From contig CAZVYJ010000016.1 in assembly GCA_964631565.1 (NCBI GenBank), positions 1-60,398 of the forward strand: a stretch of 60,398 nt of DNA. Reading direction: 5' to 3'. Below are positions 1 through 8,101 of this stretch, piece by piece (within the stretch, counting starts at the first letter, position 1; each line of letters opens with the position of its first letter). Source of the stretch: CAZVYJ01 sp964631565 (GTDB lineage: Bacteria > Planctomycetota > Phycisphaerae > SM23-33). A model generated the notes under the pieces. It worked only from the letters and a program-made list of their open reading frames with translations. It was not told the origin of the DNA and did not search any database. A program made the position numbers and the translations under genes.

Positions 1-68
1 ACACATCGGTTATGAATGCGCCAGTATAAAATCAAGTTTTTGGGATAGGTTCTAGTCTCTGCAGCAGT

Positions 69-818
69 CTAAGAATTTTTCCCCCGTTTATATTTCCACA
101 ATCGTCCCAGGTGGCGGATGAAGCGGAGTTGCTCGAGGCCGGAGAGTTTACTGCGGCCGCAGCGGCGGCGGGCGAAGGTTATCGGCACCTCGCGGACGTT
201 TCTGCAATTGCACTTGGCGAGCAGCTCAAGGCCTATCTTGTAGCCGATGGGGTTCAGCTCGTCGGCGCGTGCGTATGTGCTTCGCGGCAGGGCGAAAAAG
301 CCGCTCATCGGGTCTGAAATTTTTGCAGGCGCCAGCGGCCGGGCGAGCAGCGTGGCGACCCAGCTGTTGAAGCGGCGCAGCGCGCCCCAGCCTTTCTCGG
401 TTTTACCGCCCTTGGCGTAGCGCGACGCGATGACGAAGTCGGCGCCGGCTGCGATTGCGTCAAGCATCTCCGGGATTTTTTCCGGCGGGTGCTGCAAGTC
501 GGCGTCCATCACCACCAGCACGTCGCCTGCTGCTGCGGCCAGGCCCTCGGCGACTGCCGATGCAAGCCCTCGCCGTCCGCTCCGGACGATGAGCCTCACC
601 CACGGCTCGGCCAGCTGCGCGACGGCTGTCTCCGTCCCGTCGCCGCTGTCGTCGTCGACGAGAATAAGCTCGAGGTTCAGATTGTGCTTCGTCCGCACCT
701 CGTCCAGCCGCGAAACGAGCAGGGGGATATTGTCGGCCTCCATGTAGGTCGGCACGACGACCGAAACCGAATTGTCCCGCTCAGGTTCCACCTTCGGAAG
801 AATAATGTCGCCGAGCAC
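69..818 (-). CDS. Family 2 glycosyltransferase (polyprenyl-phosphate mannosyltransferase-like)
   Basis: A GT-A fold glycosyltransferase of the dolichol-phosphate mannosyltransferase type, which moves a sugar from a nucleotide-sugar to a lipid phosphate or other acceptor at the inner face of the membrane. Visible motifs are VVVPTYMEADNI at the start, VDDDSGDGT and the metal-binding DADLQHPP. No C-terminal membrane helices follow, so it is the short soluble form (249 aa). The reading frame stays open to about 1031, but that extension runs through two intergenic repeats (898-920 and 991-1101), so I place the start at the GTG at 818, just before the conserved fold begins. It has no clear ribosome binding site, so the exact start is uncertain. 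The specific substrate cannot be told from sequence. Confidence 0.85.
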   Translation of the reverse strand: MLGDIILPKVEPERDNSVSVVVPTYMEADNIPLLVSRLDEVRTKHNLNLELILVDDDSGDGTETAVAQLAEPWVRLIVRSGRRGLASAVAEGLAAAAGDVLVVMDADLQHPPEKIPEMLDAIAAGADFVIASRYAKGGKTEKGWGALRRFNSWVATLLARPLAPAKISDPMSGFFALPRSTYARADELNPIGYKIGLELLAKCNCRNVREVPITFARRRCGRSKLSGLEQLRFIRHLGRLWKYKRGKNS

Positions 819-897
819 GGCTTGCAAGCAAGCCGTGGCGCCCGAAATTTGAGAACATAGTCCCTCATGGGTTGTGACGCCCGTGCTGCGAAAAGAA

Positions 898-920
898 GAC
901 ACAGCCGAGACGGCTGTGCC
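898..920. repeat. REP-like hairpin, CACAGCCG..CGGCTGTG family (copy 1)
   Basis: Short palindromic repeat. The same CGGCTGTGCCACAT end is seen at 58863-58876, and a related composite lies at 54013-54068. It sits upstream of the glycosyltransferase. Confidence 0.7.
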
Positions 921-990
921 ACATGAGAAGAAGATTGCTTTGACAGGGGGGTGTGCATTTTGAGACATTGTTATAAGAGCCAATACAACA

Positions 991-1101
991 TGAACCACAG
1001 AGTTCACGGAGAACACAGAGTAAACATGCAATAAACTTCACTATTTTTGTGCTCTCTGTGCCTGCCTGCTTACCGCAGATAGGCAGGTTCTTTGTGGTTC
1101 A
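991..1101. repeat. ACCACAGAG long inverted repeat (copy 1), with nested hairpin
   Basis: The left arm starts GAACCACAGAGTTCACGGAG and the right arm ends TTCTTTGTGGTTC. It belongs to the same family as copies at 40198-40340, 54093-54180 and 55709-55809. In this copy the right arm is interrupted by a small separate hairpin, CTGCCTGC...GCAGATAGGCAGG, at about 1061-1089. The flanking AGCTGTTTCTTTTTGT is shared with the other copies. Confidence 0.8.
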
Positions 1102-1138
1102 AGCTGTTTCTTTTTGTGGAGTTTTTAGGCCAGAGCTT

Positions 1139-2104
1139 ATGTTAATGTCACCGACCCGTGATAAAAGCACAGCACGTCAGACGGCCGCGAGCGTATTGAT
1201 CCTGCTTATCCTTGCGGGCATCGTCGCGGTAATTCTGCTGAATCACGCCCGTGCGGTCAACGGCACGCCGGCCGCTGCTGAAAAGGTCGAGGCGATATTT
1301 CCCTCGCTGCCTGACGGCATAACGCCTGCCGGCGACATCGAGCGGTTCGACGCGGATAATCTCTACGAGAAAATCGACGGCAAGGCCGACCTTTACCTCG
1401 CGTCCGGTTTCCGCGAGCTTCGCTGCCGTCGTTTCCAGGCCGCGGGCGGGCAGATAGAGGCGTTCGTCTACGACATGGGCGAGGCGAAGAACGCGATGGC
1501 CGTCTACCTGGCCCAGAAACGCAAAAATGTTCGGGAAATGGATCTGCCCGATGCATCATATCTGACCGCCAACGCGTTGTACCTTATGCGCGGCTCGTAC
1601 TACGTGGAGCTTGTGGCGGACGCCGCGGGCGACGAAATGACGAAGGCGATGACGGCGCTTGCGAAGAAATTCATCGAGGCGACGGCGGCATCCGGCGAAA
1701 CGTTCGACGAGAAACAGCTTTTCCCGCCCGACGGACTGGACAGGGAAAACATAACGCTGATAGCGAAAGAGGCGTTCGGCTTCGCGAAGCTGGACAGCGT
1801 GATGACGGCCGGCTACCGGGTCGACGGCGCCGGCGCGGTCGCGTATGTCTCGCGGCGGGGCAGCGAAGCGGAGGCCGCCTCGCTGGTGAACGAGTACGCC
1901 GACTTCCTGGAAGGCGAGTGGTTTGAAAAGGCCTCGCCGACGCCCGGCGTGCCGAACTGCCGCGCAGTCGAGCTTGACGGCAGCTACGAGATAATTTTCA
2001 GCGTCGGTCGCGTGCTTGCCGGCGTGCGCGAGTGCGAGAACCGCGCCGCGGCCGACCGGCTCGTCAAGATGCTGCGGCAGCGCATAGAAGAGGTAAACCG
2101 ATGA
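1139..2104 (+). CDS. DUF6599 family membrane-anchored protein
   Basis: 321 aa. One hydrophobic segment lies at about residues 14-34 (VLILLILAGIVAVILL), after which the protein should face the periplasm. The soluble part carries the pattern of DUF6599 proteins: FDADNLYEKIDGKADLYLASGF, AFVYDMG and a paired second lobe with RVLAGV near the end. I chose the ATG at 1139 (or 1145) because upstream in-frame sequence is the intergenic repeat. Its TGA overlaps the ATG of the DUF362 gene, so the two are translationally coupled. The function is unknown. The tie to a Tat-exported DUF362 protein and a membrane polyferredoxin suggests a part in an extracytoplasmic redox complex, which is inference. Confidence 0.75.
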   Translation: MLMSPTRDKSTARQTAASVLILLILAGIVAVILLNHARAVNGTPAAAEKVEAIFPSLPDGITPAGDIERFDADNLYEKIDGKADLYLASGFRELRCRRFQAAGGQIEAFVYDMGEAKNAMAVYLAQKRKNVREMDLPDASYLTANALYLMRGSYYVELVADAAGDEMTKAMTALAKKFIEATAASGETFDEKQLFPPDGLDRENITLIAKEAFGFAKLDSVMTAGYRVDGAGAVAYVSRRGSEAEAASLVNEYADFLEGEWFEKASPTPGVPNCRAVELDGSYEIIFSVGRVLAGVRECENRAAADRLVKMLRQRIEEVNR

Positions 2105-3081
2105 GCGGCGACGAACATCACGACAGCTCGATGACCCGCCGCGATTTTCTGAAGCGGTCGGCGGCAGTCGGCGCGTCGATAGCCGCAGCCGGCGCGGTTG
2201 CGTACTGGCTGCGCGGCCGAGCCGTCTCTGCCGGCGGAAGCGTCACGCTGCCTGACTACTCGCTGCCGAGACTCGGGCCGCGGATGAGCATCGCCAGCGG
2301 CGCCGACCGGACCGCCTCGCTGCGGGCGGGCGTGGAGGCGGTCGGCGGAATCGGAAGCTTCATCTCGCCGGGCGACCGCGTGCTGCTGAAGGTCAACGCC
2401 GCGTTCGCATCGCCGCCGCTTCTGGGCGCTACGACGCATCCGGACGTGGTGGCCGAGATGGCCTCGCTGTGCCGCAAGGCCGGCGCGAAGGAAGTGATCG
2501 TCACCGACAACCCGATATACGACCCGCAGAGCTGCTTCGAAACAAGCGGCATCGCCGACGCAGCCCGCAAGGCCGGCGCGAAAGTGATGCTGCCGAAGGA
2601 CGGCTACTTCCAGCCGACCACGGTGAAAGGCGCTCGGCTCATCCGCGACTGGCCGATTCTGCACACGCCGCTGCAAGGCGTGAACAAACTGATTGGCATC
2701 TGCCCGGTGAAGAATCACCAGCGGGCCGGTGCGTCGATGTGCATGAAGAACTGGTACGGCCTGCTGGGCGGACGGCGGAACAAGTTTCACCAGGACATCA
2801 ACGGCATCATAACCGAGCTGGCGATGATGGTCCGCCCGACGCTCGTGGTGCTCGACGGCACGACGGTGATGATGACCAACGGCCCGACGGGCGGCTCGCT
2901 GGACGACCTGCGTGCGGCGAACACGATGATAGTTAGCACCGACCAGGTGGCGGCCGACGCTTTCGGCGCGACGCTGCTCGGCATGAAGGCGTCCGACCTG
3001 CCTTATATAGCGGCTGCGGCCGCGGCGAAGCTCGGCACGGCCGATTACGAATCGCTGAAACCCAAACGCATCAGCGCATGA
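2101..3081 (+). CDS. Tat-exported DUF362 domain protein
   Basis: 326 aa. A twin-arginine signal is plain at residues 11-17 (MTRRDFLKRS), followed by the alanine-rich h-region. The rest is a DUF362 domain, with VLLKVNAAF near residue 100, HPDVVAEMASLCRKAGAKEV, and later PVKNHQRAGASMCMKNWYG. DUF362 proteins often pair with 4Fe-4S domains; none is within this chain, but the next gene supplies several. The start overlaps the previous stop as ATGA. The role is probably an electron-transfer partner or enzyme outside the inner membrane; no reaction can be assigned. Confidence 0.8.
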   Translation: MSGDEHHDSSMTRRDFLKRSAAVGASIAAAGAVAYWLRGRAVSAGGSVTLPDYSLPRLGPRMSIASGADRTASLRAGVEAVGGIGSFISPGDRVLLKVNAAFASPPLLGATTHPDVVAEMASLCRKAGAKEVIVTDNPIYDPQSCFETSGIADAARKAGAKVMLPKDGYFQPTTVKGARLIRDWPILHTPLQGVNKLIGICPVKNHQRAGASMCMKNWYGLLGGRRNKFHQDINGIITELAMMVRPTLVVLDGTTVMMTNGPTGGSLDDLRAANTMIVSTDQVAADAFGATLLGMKASDLPYIAAAAAAKLGTADYESLKPKRISA

Positions 3082-3091
3082 CGGAAACACG

Positions 3092-5029
3092 ATGAAAATA
3101 ACCACGACAAGACGGATAAGCCAGGCGCTGCTGCTCGCGATGTTCCTGTGGTTCTGCGTGGCGGCGACGGTCGGCGAGCGGTTCTGGCAGCTTGCGGGCT
3201 GGCCGGTCGACTGGCTGCTGCAGCTCGACCCGCTGGTGGCGATTTCGACGGCGACGGCGGCACACACGCTGCCGGCGGCGCTGCTGTGGGCGCTGGCGAC
3301 GGTCGTGCTTACGATAATATTCGGCCGGTTCTTCTGCGGATGGGCCTGCCCGCTGGGGACTATGAACCATTTCGTCGGCTGGCTGGGCAAGCTCACCAGG
3401 ACCAACAAGCAGCGGATCGAACTTAACCGCTACCGCAAGGCGCAGAACGTCAAGTATTACATACTGGTGTTCCTGCTGGCGGCCGCCGCGGGCAACCTGC
3501 CGGCCAACCTGATTCGCGAGACGCGCGGCGAGGCGCTGGCCACCTGCATAGCGGTGGGCGTGATATTGCTGGTGCTGATGGGGCTGGCGCTTCTGAAAGT
3601 CGTGTCGAGCTGGCGCAAGGCGGCCGTCATTTTCGTCGTTCTCGCCGGCGCGTGGATTGGTCTGGGGTTCGTGCTTTCGGCCGATGACACCTCGCAGGTC
3701 TCGATGCAGGCGGGTCTGCTTGACCCGATTCCGCTGGTGCATCGCTCGGTGAATCTGGCGGTGCTGCCGATGCTCGACGCGGCGGCCGGCAAAATATATC
3801 CCGGCGTGCGGCTGTACGAGTGGGCGTGGCTGACCGGCGCGATATTCGTGGCGATAATCTTCCTCAACCTCGTGATTCCGCGGTTCTACTGCCGTTTCGT
3901 CTGCCCGCTGGGCGGCCTGTTCGGCGTGATTGACCGCTTCGCGCTGCTGCGGGTCGGCAAGAAAAGCCCAAGCTGCCCGACGTGCAAGGCGTGCGAAATT
4001 CACTGCGAGGGCGGCTGCTCGCCGGCGGAGCGCATTCGCACCAGCGAGTGCGTATTGTGCTTCAACTGCCTCGACACGTGCGCGTCGGGAACGATGACAT
4101 ACCAAACGGCTCGCTCGGCTGCCGGCGAAATCACCGCGCCGGACGTTTCGCGTCGCGGGCTGCTGGTGTCGCTGGTTTCCGGCGTCATGGCGGTTCCGCT
4201 GCTGCGGCTGGCCGGTAAGGCAGGGTCGAACTGGAACCCCAAAGTCGTCCGCCCGCCGGGCTCGCGCGAGGAAAACGCGTTTCTCGCCCGCTGCATAAAG
4301 TGCGGGCAGTGCATGCGAGTCTGCCCGACGAACGTGCTTCAGCCGGCCGGCCTGGAGGTCGGCCTGGAAGGGCTGTGGACGCCCGTGCTGAACAACCGCA
4401 TCGGCACGAGCGGCTGCCAGCTGAACTGCGTCGAGTGCGGCAAAGCGTGCCCGACGGAGGCCATCCGCAAAATCACGCTTGATGAAAAGCTCGGCCGCGG
4501 CAAATTCGCCGACGCCGGGCCGGTGAAGCTCGGCACAGCCTTCGTTGACCGCTCGCGATGCCTGCCGTTCGCAATGGACCGCCCGTGCCTCGTGTGCCAG
4601 GAAAACTGCCCGGTCAGCCCGAAGGCGATTTACGTCCGCGAGTATTTTTCGACCATACGCGACGGCAGCGTGAAAATCGCCGGCAGCGACGGGCTGCAGG
4701 TCAAGATAGCCGACGGCAGTCTGCGGCCGGGCGAACTGGCCACAGGCGATTACTACCTTGCCTCCGCCGACGAACAGGACGCGCTACGTGCAAAAATAGC
4801 CGACAACACGAAAGACACCATAACGCTTGCCGGGAGTTTCACTTCAGGAAGCATCAAAGCCGGCGAGCGGCTATATATACAAATCAGGCTGGAGCGGCCG
4901 TATGTTGACCCTAAACGCTGCATCGGCTGCGGGATATGCGAGCACGAGTGCCCGGTAAGCGGCCTGCGGGCGATACGCGTAACCGCCGAAGGCGAGTCGC
5001 GAAGCAGGGAAAGGTCGCTTTTGGCCTAG
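3092..5029 (+). CDS. Membrane-bound polyferredoxin, NapH/NosR-like 4Fe-4S protein
   Basis: 645 aa. The N-terminal half has about five membrane segments with two FxCGWACPLG / FYCRFVCPLG loops, the signature of the NapH/NosR/CcoG-type quinol-linked ferredoxins. Cytoplasmic or periplasmic cluster motifs follow: CPTCKACEIHC, CVLCFNCLDTC, CIKCGQCMRVCP, a CxxxCxxCxxxCP at CQLNCVECGKACP, CLVCQENCP, and a C-terminal CIGCGICEHECP. That gives at least four predicted 4Fe-4S clusters. Between clusters 4 and 5 and the last one is a roughly 80-residue non-cysteine insert. It lies 10 bases after the DUF362 gene and is surely in the same operon. It probably passes electrons between the quinone pool and the Tat-exported partner. 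Confidence 0.88.
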   Translation: MKITTTRRISQALLLAMFLWFCVAATVGERFWQLAGWPVDWLLQLDPLVAISTATAAHTLPAALLWALATVVLTIIFGRFFCGWACPLGTMNHFVGWLGKLTRTNKQRIELNRYRKAQNVKYYILVFLLAAAAGNLPANLIRETRGEALATCIAVGVILLVLMGLALLKVVSSWRKAAVIFVVLAGAWIGLGFVLSADDTSQVSMQAGLLDPIPLVHRSVNLAVLPMLDAAAGKIYPGVRLYEWAWLTGAIFVAIIFLNLVIPRFYCRFVCPLGGLFGVIDRFALLRVGKKSPSCPTCKACEIHCEGGCSPAERIRTSECVLCFNCLDTCASGTMTYQTARSAAGEITAPDVSRRGLLVSLVSGVMAVPLLRLAGKAGSNWNPKVVRPPGSREENAFLARCIKCGQCMRVCPTNVLQPAGLEVGLEGLWTPVLNNRIGTSGCQLNCVECGKACPTEAIRKITLDEKLGRGKFADAGPVKLGTAFVDRSRCLPFAMDRPCLVCQENCPVSPKAIYVREYFSTIRDGSVKIAGSDGLQVKIADGSLRPGELATGDYYLASADEQDALRAKIADNTKDTITLAGSFTSGSIKAGERLYIQIRLERPYVDPKRCIGCGICEHECPVSGLRAIRVTAEGESRSRERSLLA

Positions 5030-5030
5030 T

Positions 5031-5152
5031 TGTCCCTAAGGGGCAACTAGAGCAGGAGAGAGTAGAAAGTAGAGAGTGGAAATATAGCAATAAGCCGGAA
5101 TTAACGTAAAAACAACTCTCCTGCGGTCTACTTTCTACTATCTACTTTCTAA
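5031..5152. repeat. GTAGAAAGTAG inverted repeat (copy 1)
   Basis: An inverted repeat with arms GAGCAGGAGAGAGTAGAAAG and CTCCTGCGGTCTACTTTCTAC around a variable centre. At its left end is a hairpin, TAGTTGTCCCTAAGGGGCAACTA. The same unit occurs in the opposite orientation at 30752-30868, including the CCCTAAGGGGC hairpin. It fills most of the 258-base gap after the polyferredoxin gene. Confidence 0.75.
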
Positions 5153-5287
5153 AATTTGGTAAAGACGATTTGGATATCATCGCATGGTTTGGCAGGTGAA
5201 GTATCCTGAAATATTTGGTCCGGCCCAGGCGTTTTTATATCATATCAATTAAACAGATGGGCGGCTGCGGCCCGTCAGAGGTGAATT

Positions 5288-6538
5288 ATGTCCGGTAAGG
5301 AAAGAGAATTTTCACGTCGCGATTTCTTCAAGACCGCCGGCGTCGTTGGCGTCGGTTCCCTGCTTGGCGTCGCCCAGGCGTTCGCCGGCGACAAGGACAA
5401 GCCGGCCTCCAGGCCCGACACACAGCCCGATGACGACAAAAAGACGCCGACTGTTCCGACGCGGAAATTCGGCAATACCGGCGAGAAGGTTTCCATCCTG
5501 TCGCTGGGCGGCATTTTCGACATAGTCAACAACCAGCTCATACTCAAGCAGGCGCTGAAGTACGGCGTAACCTACTGGGACACGGCCGACTGCTACAACG
5601 GCGGCAACAGCGAGCTGGGCATAGGCAAATATTTTGAGGCCGATTCGGACGCCCGCAAAAAGGTGTTCCTCGTCAGCAAGTCGTGCAAGCGCGACCCGGC
5701 CGGCCTGGACGAGCTGCTCAAGCGGTCGCTCGAGCGGATGAAAACGGATTACATCGACCTTTATTTCATACACGGCTGCGGCAGCGCAGACGAACTGAAA
5801 AACAACGCCGAAGCATGGAAGAAGTGGTCGGAACAGGCCAAGAAGGACAAGAAGATCCGCTTCTTCGGCTTCAGCACGCACAGCAACATGGACAGCCTGC
5901 TTGCAGAGGCGGCCAAGCACAAATGGATCGACGGCATAATGCTGACCTACAACTACCGCCTCATGCATGACAAGAAAATGATGGACGCCGTCGCGGCCTG
6001 CAAGAAGGCCGGCATCGGCCTGACCGCCATGAAGACGCAGGGCGGCGGACAGGTGCTGACCACCAATGAAACGGAACTCAAGCTCGCCGGCAAGTTCCTC
6101 AAGAAGGGCTACACGCAGGAGCAGGCCAAGCTGAAGGCCATCTGGGAAAACAAGGCCATCGCCAGCATCTGCTCGCAGATGCCGAGCGTCAATACGCTGA
6201 TGTCCAACATCGCGGCCGCCCTGGATAAAACCACGCTCGCCGCCGGCGAGAAACAGCTCTTCCAGCAGTACGCCGCCGAGACGTGCTCCGGCTACTGCGC
6301 GGGCTGCACCGCAAGATGCGAACCTGCCGCCGGCGTGCCGATCGGCGACGTCATGCGGTACCTGATGTATCACAACAGCTACGGCGACAGGGACTACGCG
6401 AGGCAGCTTTTCCGCGAGCTTCCGGCCGAGACCAGACGCAGAATCGCCTCGACGGATTACACGCTGGCCGAGAGCCGCTGCCCGCAGAAGATGGCCATCG
6501 GAAAGCTCATGAGGCACGCGACCGAGCTGCTGGCCTGA
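5288..6538 (+). CDS. Tat-exported aldo/keto reductase with C-terminal cysteine cluster
   Basis: 416 aa. The N-terminus has a Tat signal (FSRRDFFKTAGVVG, residues 8-21). The body is an aldo/keto reductase TIM barrel. The catalytic Asp and Tyr sit in YWDTADCYNGG, the Lys in VFLVSK, and the His in YFIHGC. The C-terminal region carries CSGYCAGCTARC, a CX3CX2CX3C cluster that resembles the iron-sulfur tail of ferredoxin-linked AKR proteins common in anaerobes and Planctomycetes. It lies directly upstream of tatA. The substrate is unknown. Being exported, it is more likely to use an iron-sulfur donor, or a cofactor loaded before export, than free NADPH; that is inference. Confidence 0.88.
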   Translation: MSGKEREFSRRDFFKTAGVVGVGSLLGVAQAFAGDKDKPASRPDTQPDDDKKTPTVPTRKFGNTGEKVSILSLGGIFDIVNNQLILKQALKYGVTYWDTADCYNGGNSELGIGKYFEADSDARKKVFLVSKSCKRDPAGLDELLKRSLERMKTDYIDLYFIHGCGSADELKNNAEAWKKWSEQAKKDKKIRFFGFSTHSNMDSLLAEAAKHKWIDGIMLTYNYRLMHDKKMMDAVAACKKAGIGLTAMKTQGGGQVLTTNETELKLAGKFLKKGYTQEQAKLKAIWENKAIASICSQMPSVNTLMSNIAAALDKTTLAAGEKQLFQQYAAETCSGYCAGCTARCEPAAGVPIGDVMRYLMYHNSYGDRDYARQLFRELPAETRRRIASTDYTLAESRCPQKMAIGKLMRHATELLA

Positions 6539-6608
6539 AAAATGGAATATACTTTCCACGGCGAAGATGCCGATGCATAATGCAGTATAGTCTGACAAGG
6601 GAAAGACA

Positions 6609-6851
6609 ATGACATTTTCAGCAGACAGTCAGTCGATGCTTGCCCTCTGGTCGCTCGGCCCGTGGGAAATCGTCATAATCGTGCTCGCCATCCTGCTGCT
6701 GTTCGGCGGCAAGAAGCTGCCGGAACTGGCGCGAGGACTCGGCAAGGGGCTTCGCGAGTTCAAGAAGGAGCTCAAGGGCACGAGGGACGAAATAAAAGAC
6801 GGCCTGGACGATGACGACTCGAAAGACCGGCAGGACAAGAAAGACGAATAG
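6609..6851 (+). CDS. tatA: Sec-independent translocase subunit TatA/E
   Basis: 80 aa. It has the TatA layout: a short N-terminus, one membrane helix (WEIVIIVLAILLLF), the FGGKKLPELARGLGKG hinge and amphipathic helix, then a charged acidic tail. It oligomerises to form the pore that carries folded twin-arginine substrates. The Tat-signal reductase lies just upstream and tatC lies convergently downstream, so translocase and substrates are clustered. The start ATG follows GGGAAAGACA. Confidence 0.93.
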   Translation: MTFSADSQSMLALWSLGPWEIVIIVLAILLLFGGKKLPELARGLGKGLREFKKELKGTRDEIKDGLDDDDSKDRQDKKDE

Positions 6852-6889
6852 AATCAACGGGTTAAGAAGTTCCGAAATAGAATCTCTTC

Positions 6890-6922
6890 AAGCCTGGCCG
6901 ATGCATCGGCCAGGCTTTTTTC
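6890..6922. terminator. Bidirectional terminator between tatA and tatC
   Basis: A perfect palindrome, GCCTGGCC GATGCATC GGCCAGGC, followed on the plus strand by TTTTTTC. It sits just after tatA and just before the end of the convergent tatC. It can act as a Rho-independent terminator for tatA and, with weaker A/T flank, for tatC. Confidence 0.85.
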
Positions 6923-6933
6923 TAAATAGCGTG

Positions 6934-7728
6934 CTATCGGCTCTCTGCCTTTTTTGCAAACATTATCGCCAGCAGTATGCCCAGTTCATAAAGCAGCCAC
7001 AGCGGAATCGCCAGCGCTATCTGGCTGAACGGGTCGGGCGGCGTGACGATGGCTGCGATTATCAGGATGGCGACTATCACGTGCCGGCGGTACTTGTTGA
7101 ACGTCTTCAGCGGGACTACGCCTGTCTTCACCAGCAGCAGCACGAGCAGCGGCGTCTGGAACGCGACGGCGAATATGAGCATCATGCCGGTCATGAATCC
7201 GATGTGGCTCTGCAGCGTGATGACCGGCGTAAGCCCCATCCAGGCGGTGAATCCCATCAGGAACCGCAGCACGTACGGCGCCATGACGAACAGGAAGAAC
7301 GCCGCGCCGCACACGAACAGGCCGGCCGAGAACGGAACGGCGAAAAGCACATACCGCCGCTCTCTGGGGTACAGGCCGGCCGACACGAACATCCACAGCT
7401 GGTAGAAAATCCACGGCGCCGCTACGATCGCGCCGCATATCAGCGAGACCTTCAGGTATGTCGTGAACGACGAGGTCCAGTCCAGGACGGCGAGGTCGGG
7501 TTTCAACCCGAACTCCTCCATTACTTTTACGTACGGGCCTTTGAGCACTTCGATTATTTGCTGCCCGAAAAACAGGCTTATCCCCATGCCGACGGCCAGA
7601 CCGATAATCGCGTAAATGAGCCGACGGCGAAGTTCCTCCAGGTGCTCGCCGAGCGTCATGCGCCTGCTTTCCTGCGAAGTTATTTCGTTATTATTGTCGG
7701 CGTTCTTGTTTTTGTCGGTTTCGGCCAT
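6934..7728 (-). CDS. tatC: Sec-independent translocase subunit TatC
   Basis: About 264 aa, six membrane helices. Family features are visible: LGEHLEELRRRLIYAI at the N-terminal cytoplasmic region, the APWIFYQLWMFVSAGLYPRERR loop with its conserved Glu/Arg, and the late segments IVTPPDPFSQIALAIPLWLLYELGI. TatC recognises twin-arginine signals. I prefer the ATG at 7728; a GTG at 7743 would add five residues. It is convergent with tatA and shares the terminator between them. Confidence 0.93.
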   Translation of the reverse strand: MAETDKNKNADNNNEITSQESRRMTLGEHLEELRRRLIYAIIGLAVGMGISLFFGQQIIEVLKGPYVKVMEEFGLKPDLAVLDWTSSFTTYLKVSLICGAIVAAPWIFYQLWMFVSAGLYPRERRYVLFAVPFSAGLFVCGAAFFLFVMAPYVLRFLMGFTAWMGLTPVITLQSHIGFMTGMMLIFAVAFQTPLLVLLLVKTGVVPLKTFNKYRRHVIVAILIIAAIVTPPDPFSQIALAIPLWLLYELGILLAIMFAKKAESR

Positions 7729-7743
7729 CGGATTTGCCTGCAC

Positions 7744-8101
7744 GGTTGACGCCGGAAGTATATCACAACAGCCCGGCCGGGAAGCCCATGAAATACTGAT
7801 ATCTCCAGAGCCTTGGCAACGGCCGCCCAGCCGCTATACTCTTACGCTCCGGCTCTGAGAAAAAGCCGGAGGAAGAGACATTCATAAAGAATAAAGCGTG
7901 GCACTAAGGTAAATACGAAATTCGAAATCCGAAATACGAAACAATATCGAAATTCGAATGATCAAATCTCGAAACAGGCAAACCGGCGCAGGCAGTGTGT
8001 TTTGAACATTTGGTGATTCGGATTTAGAATTTGTTTCGGATTTCGTGCTTCGATATTCGAATTTTCCTCTATCCTCAGTGTCGAGTTCGAAGGAATCATT
8101 C
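7744..8101. other. Divergent intergenic region with CGAAATTCGAAAT repeat
   Basis: The 358 bases between divergent tatC and the GH65 gene. Most of the part from 7905 is an AT-richer inverted repeat (see the repeat entry). The segment 7750-7880 has no gene that I can support. The start of the GH65 gene is preceded by GAAGGAATC. Confidence 0.5.
7908..8072. repeat. CGAAATTCGAAATCCGAAAT inverted repeat
   Basis: The left arm has repeated CGAAAT/CGAAAC units (about 7916-7977). The right arm has the complement (TTTGTTTCGGATTTCGTGCTTCGATATTCGAATTTTCC, about 8029-8068). Composition is far more AT-rich than the genes. It is a planctomycete-style intergenic element rather than a coding stretch. Confidence 0.65.

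Larger units (their letters stand above)
819..1138. other. Divergent intergenic region filled with repeats
   Basis: The 320 bases between the divergent glycosyltransferase and DUF6599 genes. They hold a short hairpin repeat at 898-920 (left arm ACACAGCCG, right arm CGGCTGTG) and a long inverted repeat at 991-1101 of the ACCACAGAG family. Both gene starts must lie close to the repeats. I see no convincing promoter. Confidence 0.6.

Noticed and set aside
819..1031. A longer N-terminus of the glycosyltransferase
   Set aside because: It would translate two intergenic repeat elements, and the added residues have no match to the family.
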